From the NCBI GenBank assembly GCA_025964295.1, contig JAOPZD010000601.1:1-5580 (forward strand): a DNA stretch of 5,580 nucleotides. The letters run 5' to 3'. This DNA is from Conexibacter sp. (GTDB lineage: Bacteria; Actinomycetota; Thermoleophilia; Solirubrobacterales; Solirubrobacteraceae). This document shows positions 1 to 4,974 of the stretch, in pieces. Position 1 is the first letter of the stretch. Each line of letters opens with the position of its first letter. The notes under the pieces are model-generated. The model searched no databases and was not told the DNA's origin. It saw only the letters and a list, made by a program, of their open reading frames with translations. Both the position numbers and the translations under genes were made by a program.

Positions 1-240
1 GCGGCCGAGCACCGAGGGGACGCGGCAGCGGTGCGGCGCGGCGAGGGCCGCGGCTGGATGCGGCGCGGGCGTGCCGGAAGCCGCGGGTGCCGCCGCGGCG
101 ACGACGTTCGCGCCGCCGGGGGACGCCGCCGGCGCGGGAGCAGGCGCGGCCGCGGGCTCCGGGCCGGGCGGGACCGAAGCGGGGTCGACCTGGACCCCGC
201 CACCGACCGGCGCGGGCACCGGCGCCTCGTCCGCGCCCTG
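1..240 (-). other. Pro/Ala-rich linker leading into a PASTA-like motif
   Basis: Residues 441-505 are dominated by Pro, Ala, Gly and Val (for example EPAAAPAPAPAAS), the look of an extended, unfolded spacer between domains. At residues 512-520, directly at the window edge, comes C-R-V-P-S-V-L-G-R. PASTA domains typically open with a V-P-x-V/L-x-G motif followed by T/L...A, and secreted Thermoleophilia proteins often carry a Cys-led version. Only nine residues of this motif are visible, so the domain call is an inference. Confidence 0.5.
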
Positions 241-1560
241 CGCCGTCGCCATCTCCACGACCTGGTCGTCCCGATAGTGCTGGCCGCGCGACCAGGCCAG
301 GATCGCCCCGCCGGCTCCGAGCGGCGCGATGGCCGGCGGGAACGGGATGTCGGTGCCCTCGACGACCGTCGTGACCGCGCCGAAGCCGGTCGCGCCCGCG
401 GCCCGATGGGTGGCGTAGATCCCGCCGTAGTCGCCCTGGCACAGGAGCGTCTGCACGCGCCACGCGACGTAGGTGCCGCCGTCGGCGGTCGTGGTCGCCG
501 CGACGTCGCAGGCCGGGCCGCCGAGCTGCACCGGCGCGCCGAAGCGGCCGCCGGCCGGCGCGGTCGTCGCCTCCGCCCCACCCGTGCTGAACGCGATCGT
601 GGCGTTGCCGTGGCGGTCGACGACGACGGGCATCCACGTCGCGATGTCGCTGAAGTCGGTGATGTGCTGGACCCACCAGGAGCCGCCCGCCGGCCGGACG
701 GCGCCCGTCAGCTCGTGCGCGCCGCCCGAGGGCTGGTCCATCCACGTCGCGGCGACCGTGCCGTCGGCGCCGACCGCCACCGCCGGGCGCATGGGCACGC
801 CGCGGTCCGGGTCCTCGTCCAGCGCGCCGGCGCCGGCCGCGGTGGAGCGCAGCGCGGTCAGGGTGAAGGCCGTCGCGCCGGCGGGACGGACCGCGACCCA
901 CACCGTCTCGTAGTCATAGAGCAACACCGCCGTCGTGCCGTCGGCGCCCACCGCGAGGTCGAAGCCGTTGATGTACGGGCTGGTCCCGACGGCCGGGCGC
1001 GGGATCCGCAGCGCCGGCTGGAAGCTGCCGCCCGCCGGCCGGTCGCTGATGAACGCCGCGTAGCAGTCCTCCCACGCGATGACCGCGCCTCCGGCGGCGT
1101 CGCTGCCGACCTTCGCGTGCGTCTGCGTGCACTGGTTGCGCGGCTCGGACAGGAAGAACGGCTGCGCGGCGGAGCCGTCGGCCGGCAGGACGGCGCCCTC
1201 GACGCCCGGGCGCTCGGTCGACCAGACCGCGATCCCGGTGCCGTCAGGCGTGACGGTCGCCTCCGTGTCGGAGGCCGACGTCCGGGTCGTGAGCACCTGC
1301 GGCGCCGAGCGGCGGCCGTCGCGGAAGCGCCGCACCACGCGGACCGCCCCCGTCTGCGCGTCGATGTCCGCGTCGTTCCACGCGACGAGCCCGTCGCCCG
1401 CCGCGTTGCCCGCGGTCGTGACCGCGTACTGCGAGACGTCGGCCGGTCCGAACAGCGCGGCGGCCGGCGACCAGTCCTCGGCCGCCGCGGGCGCGGCCGC
1501 GCCCAGCGTGACCGCCGCCGCGGCGAGCAGCAGGGACCGCAGGCGACGCAGGCCGGGCAC
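1..1560 (-). CDS. Secreted beta-propeller-like repeat protein with Pro/Ala linker and start of a PASTA-like domain (3' end outside window)
   Basis: 520 codons are visible, open to the left edge. The start is GTG at 1560: an in-frame TAG lies four codons upstream (1570-1572), no other start codon lies between, and the GTG is followed at once by a signal peptide (MPGLRRLRSLLLAAAAVTLG, then AAAPAAA before Glu28). The mature part, about residues 32-440, consists of degenerate repeats of 35-60 residues. Each has a strand such as AVGADGTxA, a second strand often with Trp (IAWED, IAVWST, ATWMD), and then an R-PAGG turn. This looks like a seven- or eight-bladed propeller. Residues 441-505 are a Pro/Ala/Gly-rich linker, and the last residues seen (CRVPSVLGR) resemble the opening of a PASTA domain. 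The pattern is familiar in actinobacterial, especially Thermoleophilia, exported proteins of unknown role. I infer an extracellular or wall-associated binding function; no catalytic motif is seen. Four Cys (144, 166, 351, 375) could form disulfides outside the cell. None of the overlapping ORFs in other frames has this repeat pattern or a signal peptide. Confidence 0.85.
   Translation of the reverse strand, partial: MPGLRRLRSLLLAAAAVTLGAAAPAAAEDWSPAAALFGPADVSQYAVTTAGNAAGDGLVAWNDADIDAQTGAVRVVRRFRDGRRSAPQVLTTRTSASDTEATVTPDGTGIAVWSTERPGVEGAVLPADGSAAQPFFLSEPRNQCTQTHAKVGSDAAGGAVIAWEDCYAAFISDRPAGGSFQPALRIPRPAVGTSPYINGFDLAVGADGTTAVLLYDYETVWVAVRPAGATAFTLTALRSTAAGAGALDEDPDRGVPMRPAVAVGADGTVAATWMDQPSGGAHELTGAVRPAGGSWWVQHITDFSDIATWMPVVVDRHGNATIAFSTGGAEATTAPAGGRFGAPVQLGGPACDVAATTTADGGTYVAWRVQTLLCQGDYGGIYATHRAAGATGFGAVTTVVEGTDIPFPPAIAPLGAGGAILAWSRGQHYRDDQVVEMATAQGADEAPVPAPVGGGVQVDPASVPPGPEPAAAPAPAPAASPGGANVVAAAAPAASGTPAPHPAAALAAPHRCRVPSVLGR
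241..1467 (-). repeat. About seven to eight degenerate propeller-type repeats inside the coding region
   Basis: Repeat units start near residues 32, 98, 150, 200, 259, 311, 352 and 409. Shared features are a V-x-x-D/G-x-x-G-x-x-x-A strand, an aromatic second strand and a closing R-P-A-G-G or P-A-G-G turn (seen at 173-178, 225-228, 289-293 and 335-338). At the DNA level most units have diverged, but a 15-bp identical stretch encoding GADGT recurs at 757-771 and 934-948, 177 bp (59 codons) apart. The exact blade count is uncertain from eye alignment. Confidence 0.6.
1480..1560 (-). other. Signal peptide of the propeller-repeat protein
   Basis: Residues 1-27 have a basic n-region (R5, R6, R8), a Leu/Ala hydrophobic core (SLLLAAAAVTLGAAA) and an Ala-x-Ala cleavage site before E28-D29-W30. 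This fits general secretion with signal peptidase I. R5-R6 is a twin arginine, but the following L-R-S does not match the Tat consensus well. There is no lipobox Cys. Confidence 0.8.
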
Positions 1561-1566
1561 GCCCGC

Positions 1567-1593
1567 GACCTACCCCGCGCCCCCACCGCTCAA
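1567..1593 (-). promoter_or_regulatory. Weak candidate promoter for the propeller-repeat gene, possibly leaderless
   Basis: On the minus strand TTGAGC (1588-1593) is followed after a 15-bp spacer by TAGGTC (1567-1572), close to the actinobacterial -10 form TAGRRT. Transcription would begin about 7 nt further on, at or very near the GTG at 1560, giving a leaderless mRNA. The spacer is shorter than the usual 17-18 bp. The same bases (GGGGTAGG, ending 8 nt before GTG) could instead serve as a weak Shine-Dalgarno with a promoter further upstream. Confidence 0.25.
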
Positions 1594-1623
1594 CCGCACG
1601 CGACCAACGAGGCTCGGCCACGC

Positions 1624-1629
1624 AAAGGG
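1624..1629 (+). promoter_or_regulatory. Ribosome binding site for the small beta-barrel gene
   Basis: AAAGGG lies 6 nt before ATG 1636. It favours this start over the in-frame ATG at 1669, whose AGGGA lies only one base upstream and is too close. The GG at 1628-1629 is also part of a short inverted repeat (TCGGCC 1614-1619 with GGCCGA 1628-1633) that could fold over the site in RNA. No convincing -10/-35 pair for this gene is seen in 1561-1623. Confidence 0.5.
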
Positions 1630-1635
1630 CCGACG

Positions 1636-2085
1636 ATGAGTTCCGGTCCGTGGGATCGTCTCAGGGACATGACGCTGGAACCGTTCGAGGCCCTCATCGG
1701 CACGTGGGAGACCGAGGCCACCCACCCCATGTTCGACGACGTGGTGGCCGGCCGGGTCACCTTCGCGTGGCTGGAGGGCCGCGCCTTCGTCATCGAGCGC
1801 TCGGCCAACGAGCACCCCGCGTTCCCCGACGCGATCGCGGTCATCGGCCCGCCCGAGGACGGCGAGGGGATCGTCGCCGAGTACTTCGACCAGCGCGGCG
1901 TGCGCCGCACGTACGGCATCGCGATCGAGGACGGCGTGCTGCGCCAGTGGCGCGACGACCCCGCGTTCGCCCAGCGCGCCGAGGCCACGCTGCACCCCGG
2001 CGCGTTCGTGCTCCAGTGGCAGGCCGCCGAGACGCCCGGCGACTGGCGCGACGACCTGCGGGTCGTCCACCGCCGGGCGCGCTAG
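1636..2085 (+). CDS. Conserved small protein, probable lipocalin-like beta-barrel (DUF1579-like), function unknown
   Basis: 149 residues, with no signal peptide or membrane segment, so probably cytosolic. After a short N-terminal stretch comes FEALIGTWETEATHP (17-31), then alternating strand-like segments each rich in aromatic and acidic residues: GRVTFAWLEGRAFVIERS (39-56), AIAVIGPPEDGEGIVAEYF (66-84), RRTYGIAIEDGVLRQWRDD (90-108), AEATLHPGAFVLQWQAA (115-131) and WRDDLRVVHRR (137-147). A G-T-W opening followed by consecutive beta-strands is the layout of small calycin-type barrels such as DUF1579 or nitrobindin-like proteins, and similar actinobacterial proteins are annotated as hypothetical. 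The C-terminal haem-binding His region of true nitrobindins is not evident. ATG 1636 is chosen for its spaced AAAGGG; ATG 1669 (residue 12) is the alternative. The gene diverges from the propeller gene and converges on the hydrolase, so it is probably a single-gene unit. The frame stays open far upstream on the same strand, but that region codes on the opposite strand. Confidence 0.8.
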   Translation: MSSGPWDRLRDMTLEPFEALIGTWETEATHPMFDDVVAGRVTFAWLEGRAFVIERSANEHPAFPDAIAVIGPPEDGEGIVAEYFDQRGVRRTYGIAIEDGVLRQWRDDPAFAQRAEATLHPGAFVLQWQAAETPGDWRDDLRVVHRRAR

Positions 2086-2097
2086 GAAGAACCCCAT

Positions 2098-4878
2098 CTA
2101 GTCCGCGGCCACCACCTGGCGGTCGGCGTTGAACCCGGCGACCGTGACGACCGGGCGCGCGCCGCGGAGGTCCGAGCGGCGGAAGCGGGCCGTGATGGTC
2201 TGCTCCTCCCCGGGCCACAGCGTGACGTCGTCGTCGCTCCAGGCGATCGGGAGCACCTGGTCGTCGCCGCCGAGCGGCCGGCCGTCGCGGCCCGCGCGGC
2301 GGACGTCGGCGCGCAGCAGCACGGCCGGCGTCGGCGTGGCGGAGTCGTTGCGCAGCGTCACGGTCGTCACGACGTCGCCGCGGGAGCGCGCCCGCGCGGT
2401 CACGGCGGCCTGGCGCAGATCGCCCAGCCCGGTCAGGTCGGCGTAGCCGTCGTCGGCGAACACGGCGCCGAAGCCCTCGCCGAGCGTGCGGTCGTAGTCG
2501 ACCTGGTCGGGCTTGGTCGACAGCCAGTACACGTTGCGCGACACCGTCTGGTCGCCGCGCGTCAGCACGAGCCGGACGAAGTAGGTCGGCGACGAGAGCG
2601 CCGCGGCGTCGACCGCCGGGGTCTGCAGCACCGCGCGGACGTCCTGGGGCTCGAGCGCCGGGACGTCGGCCTGGGCGGACCCCTTGACGGTGCCGTCGAG
2701 GTCGAGCACGTCGACGCGCGCATGCAGCCCGCGCTGCGCCGCGCCGGTCAGGTTGGACACCTTGATCGAGTGATCGTCGTAGGCGTACATGATGTGCACC
2801 GGCTCGTTGGCCTTCTTGGCGCCGAACGTGACCCCGGACTGGTCGAAGTCATACCCGTACAGCTCCCACTGCAGCGACGGCCACGCCTTGTTCATCTGCC
2901 AGTAGATGAGGCCCGTGCTCGGGTTGGCGGGGTCCTTGGCGTGTCCGATGTAGGCCTCGAACTGCGCGCGCGTGACCTCGTAGCCGCCCGCCTGGGCCAC
3001 CCGCTCGTACGACGCCAGATCGGTCCACGGTCCGTAGCGGCGCGCCAGCGGCGTGTTGTACTGGCCGAGTCGTCCGATCTCGGTGTAGTCGTTGTACTCG
3101 CTGGTGTGGAAGATGTCCGGCCCGGTGCCGCGCCCGCCGGTCGAGCTGAGGTCCCAGAGCTGGGCCTGCTCGGCCGGGGTCAGGAAGCGGTTCAGCGAGT
3201 CCTGGGTCGGGATCGTGTTGCCCGAGCTGGACTCGGTGTCGAAGCCGAAGGCGCCGCCGGCGTTGGTGAAGTCGTCGCCGACGTTCATGTCCTGCGTGTC
3301 GTTCCACCAGTACGACGGCGGCGCGTAGTTGTAAGGCCCCTCCTTGGCGCCCGAGATGCCGAGCTGCGCCGACGCCTTGTTCTCGGCCGCCGCGACCTGC
3401 GGCGTCTCCCAGTCGGCCGCCTCGAAGGCCGTGAGGAAGATGTCCTCCTTGACCGGATCCGGCTCGTTGTCGGAGCCCTGGAAGTAGGTGAACACGCTGG
3501 GGTGCGAGCGCAGGCGCCGCGCGACCGCGCCCGCCTGGTTGGCCGCGCTGGCCTTGATCTCGTCGGTCCACTGCGAGGAGTCCTGCTCCCACTTGTTGCA
3601 GCACTGCCATCCCGGCATCGCCAGGAGCCCGGCGCGGTCCATCTGGGCGAACAGGTCGTCGGGCGGGTAGTTGCCCTCGAAGCGGATCGCGTTCAACCCC
3701 ATGTTCTTGATCGTCGCCAGCTGGTCGGCGACGTTCTGGGGCGAGTAGCGCAGGAAGATGTCCTGCGACCAGCCGCCGCCGCGCACGACGAACGGGCGCC
3801 CATTGATCGCGAACTGGCGATAGCCGTCGGGCTGCAGCGTCACGCCGGGGATCGGCTTGGTGAGGGTCGAGGTGACCGTCCGGATGCCGAAGTCGCCCGA
3901 GGCGCTGTCCGCGTCGCGGTCGCGTCCGGAGGCGCCGATGGCGAAGTGATAGAGCGGCTGGTCGCCCATCTGGTACGGCCACCAGACGGCGGGATGGTCG
4001 ACGTGCACCACCGGCAGGCTCACCGCCTTCGACGCGCCGGCCGGCACGATCACCGTCGTGGCCCGGACCGCGTGCGTGCCGTGGCCCGCGATCCGGCCGC
4101 CGACGACCGCGGCCTGCGGCGCGGACGTGTTGTTGCGCACCACGGCCTTGAGCGTGAGGTCGGCCGTGGAGAGGTCCGCGGCGTCGCTCTGGGTGACGTG
4201 CGCGTCGCGGAGCGAGATCGCGCCGTCGGTCGCGATGGTGGGCGCGAGCTGCAGCCCGGTCCAGCCGTCGGGCGAGCGCGGGTTCCAGTCGACCATGTCC
4301 ATGGTCAGGTAGCCGGCCTCGGAGGCGTCGTTCTTGTACACGTCGAGCGCGATGGCGTTGGCGCCGTCGCGGACCTCGTCGGTGATGTCGTACTCCAGGC
4401 GCGAGTACGCGCCCTGCAGCTGGGACTGGTCGGCGACCTTGACGCCGTTCACCCACAGGTTGGCGCGCGAGAGCACGCCGTTGATCGTCAGGAACACGTG
4501 CTGGCCGCGGCGCGGGTGCAAGCGTACCTCGTCGCGGTACCACCAGTTGACGTCGAACTGCTGGGTCGGCACCTTCGCGAGCGCGTCGGACTCGAGCACG
4601 TCGGGGTAGCGCCCGTTCTCGACGAGCCCGGCCATCAGGGTCTCGGGCTGGGAGATGGGGAGCCAGCCGCGCGTCGAGTACCCGGCGCGCGAGATCACGC
4701 TGCCGGGCTGGGTCGCCACGGCCGAGGATTGGATCGACCAGCCGCGCGTGAGCTCCAACGGGCCGGTCGCGTCGTGGCGGTCATGGGCCGCGGCGGGCCC
4801 GGCGACGCTGGTCAGCAGCAGCACGCAAAGACCCAGGCAGAGCGCGATCCAGCGCATCCGGCGAGCACGTGACGACAC
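2098..4878 (-). CDS. csxA: Secreted GH2 exo-beta-D-glucosaminidase (CsxA-type exochitosanase)
   Basis: Complete, 926 residues. The enzyme would remove D-glucosamine from the non-reducing end of chitosan and chito-oligosaccharides outside the cell, with retention of configuration. Domains in order: signal peptide (1-31); GH2 sugar-binding jelly roll (about 38-225, with WWYRDEV at 112-118 and NGVLSRANLWVNG at 133-145); Ig-like domain (about 226-335); TIM barrel (about 340-690, including FVVRGGGWSQD, MGLNAIRFEGN and PGWQCCNKWEQ at 422-432); then C-terminal Ig-like domains (about 690-926). Likely catalytic residues are the acid/base D470 in FQGSDNEPD and the nucleophile E549 in FGFDTESSSG. Ser-Asp replaces the Asn-Glu of ordinary GH2 enzymes and, as I recall it, defines the exo-glucosaminidase subfamily (Asp469/Glu541 in the Amycolatopsis enzyme). 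The C-C-x-K-W-E motif and the LYGYDFDQSG...FGAKKANEPVH segment (673-695) support the same group. It lacks the C-terminal carbohydrate-binding module of the longer CsxA. The alternative is a related endo-beta-mannosidase. GTG 4878 is chosen for its strong Shine-Dalgarno and the signal peptide that follows. Confidence 0.85.
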   Translation of the reverse strand: MSSRARRMRWIALCLGLCVLLLTSVAGPAAAHDRHDATGPLELTRGWSIQSSAVATQPGSVISRAGYSTRGWLPISQPETLMAGLVENGRYPDVLESDALAKVPTQQFDVNWWYRDEVRLHPRRGQHVFLTINGVLSRANLWVNGVKVADQSQLQGAYSRLEYDITDEVRDGANAIALDVYKNDASEAGYLTMDMVDWNPRSPDGWTGLQLAPTIATDGAISLRDAHVTQSDAADLSTADLTLKAVVRNNTSAPQAAVVGGRIAGHGTHAVRATTVIVPAGASKAVSLPVVHVDHPAVWWPYQMGDQPLYHFAIGASGRDRDADSASGDFGIRTVTSTLTKPIPGVTLQPDGYRQFAINGRPFVVRGGGWSQDIFLRYSPQNVADQLATIKNMGLNAIRFEGNYPPDDLFAQMDRAGLLAMPGWQCCNKWEQDSSQWTDEIKASAANQAGAVARRLRSHPSVFTYFQGSDNEPDPVKEDIFLTAFEAADWETPQVAAAENKASAQLGISGAKEGPYNYAPPSYWWNDTQDMNVGDDFTNAGGAFGFDTESSSGNTIPTQDSLNRFLTPAEQAQLWDLSSTGGRGTGPDIFHTSEYNDYTEIGRLGQYNTPLARRYGPWTDLASYERVAQAGGYEVTRAQFEAYIGHAKDPANPSTGLIYWQMNKAWPSLQWELYGYDFDQSGVTFGAKKANEPVHIMYAYDDHSIKVSNLTGAAQRGLHARVDVLDLDGTVKGSAQADVPALEPQDVRAVLQTPAVDAAALSSPTYFVRLVLTRGDQTVSRNVYWLSTKPDQVDYDRTLGEGFGAVFADDGYADLTGLGDLRQAAVTARARSRGDVVTTVTLRNDSATPTPAVLLRADVRRAGRDGRPLGGDDQVLPIAWSDDDVTLWPGEEQTITARFRRSDLRGARPVVTVAGFNADRQVVAAD
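4786..4878 (-). other. Signal peptide of the GH2 enzyme
   Basis: Residues 1-31 have a strongly basic n-region (R4, R6, R7, R9), a hydrophobic core (IALCLGLCVLLLTSVAG) and an A-A-A site before H32-D33. This points to Sec export. R6-R7 is a twin arginine but lacks the downstream F-L-K consensus, so Tat export is possible but not favoured. The two Cys in the core are not in lipobox position. Confidence 0.85.
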
Positions 4879-4884
4879 GACGAT

Positions 4885-4892
4885 CTCCTCCC
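4885..4892 (-). promoter_or_regulatory. Strong Shine-Dalgarno of the GH2 gene
   Basis: The minus strand reads GGGAGGAG ending 6 nt before GTG 4878 (8 nt if GGAGG is taken as the core). This is a near-ideal match to the 16S rRNA 3' end and fixes the GTG start over the in-frame ATG at residue 8. Confidence 0.85.
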
Positions 4893-4903
4893 AACGGCAT
4901 TGA

Positions 4904-4918
4904 TCGGAAACTTTCCGA
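4904..4918. promoter_or_regulatory. LacI-type operator candidate (15-bp palindrome)
   Basis: TCGGAAACTTTCCGA is a perfect inverted repeat of two 7-bp arms around one central base. The GGAAA-S-TTTCC core is the style of operator used by LacI-family repressors of actinobacterial sugar and glycoside hydrolase genes; a GAAA-N-TTTC palindrome is known upstream of Streptomyces xylanase genes. It lies just downstream of the predicted transcription start of the GH2 gene (about +6 to +20) and upstream of its Shine-Dalgarno, the position expected for repression by blocking transcription. AT-rich bases in such a GC-rich window make chance occurrence unlikely. The repressor gene is not in the window. Confidence 0.75.
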
Positions 4919-4929
4919 ATTAAATGGGA

Positions 4930-4959
4930 GTCCTATCGCTGCGGCGTGGCGGCTGTCAA
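4930..4959 (-). promoter_or_regulatory. Promoter of the GH2 gene
   Basis: On the minus strand a perfect -35 box TTGACA (4954-4959) is followed by an 18-bp spacer and TAGGAC (4930-4935), which fits the actinobacterial -10 pattern TAGRRT at five of six positions. Transcription should start near 4922-4924 in an AT-rich patch, giving a leader of about 45 nt that holds the palindrome and the Shine-Dalgarno. The -35 box starts only 15 bp after the LysR stop codon, so the hydrolase need not depend on read-through. Confidence 0.7.
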
Positions 4960-4974
4960 GCGCGATGGTGCGGC

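Noticed and set aside
858..1621. Minus-strand open frames of 242 and 125 codons overlapping the start of the propeller gene
   Set aside because: Both are Arg/Ser/Gly-rich out-of-frame shadows. The frame starting at GTG 1560 has the signal peptide and repeat pattern.
31..2085. A 684-codon plus-strand open frame ending with the small barrel protein
   Set aside because: Only the last 149 codons look like a protein. The part before 1636 is Arg/Gly/Asp-rich low-complexity sequence lying opposite the propeller gene, whose minus-strand frame has a signal peptide and clear repeats.
1570..2097. A 175-codon minus-strand open frame whose ATG follows the GH2 stop directly (TAGATG)
   Set aside because: It looks like translational coupling, but the product is an antisense shadow of the small barrel gene with no motif, and it lacks a Shine-Dalgarno of its own.
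2069..2123. ACCGCC (2069-2074) and GGCGGT (2118-2123) as a terminator stem between the convergent genes
   Set aside because: The loop would be 43 nt, there is no T-run, and such 6-bp matches are expected by chance at this GC content.
2849..4543. A 564-codon minus-strand open frame within the GH2 gene
   Set aside because: It is in a different frame from the enzyme, Arg/Pro-rich, and has no family features.
2722..4872. A 716-codon plus-strand open frame opposite the GH2 gene
   Set aside because: It is an antisense shadow caused by high GC: Arg/Val/Asp/Gly-rich with no recognisable motif, while the minus strand encodes a full GH2 enzyme.
4888..4930. Inverted repeat of TGGGAG (4925-4930) and CTCCCA (4888-4893) around the operator, resembling half-sites of the cellobiose repressor operator
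   Set aside because: The half-sites are 31 bp apart instead of adjoining. One is simply the Shine-Dalgarno and the other overlaps the -10 region and is mostly outside the transcript.
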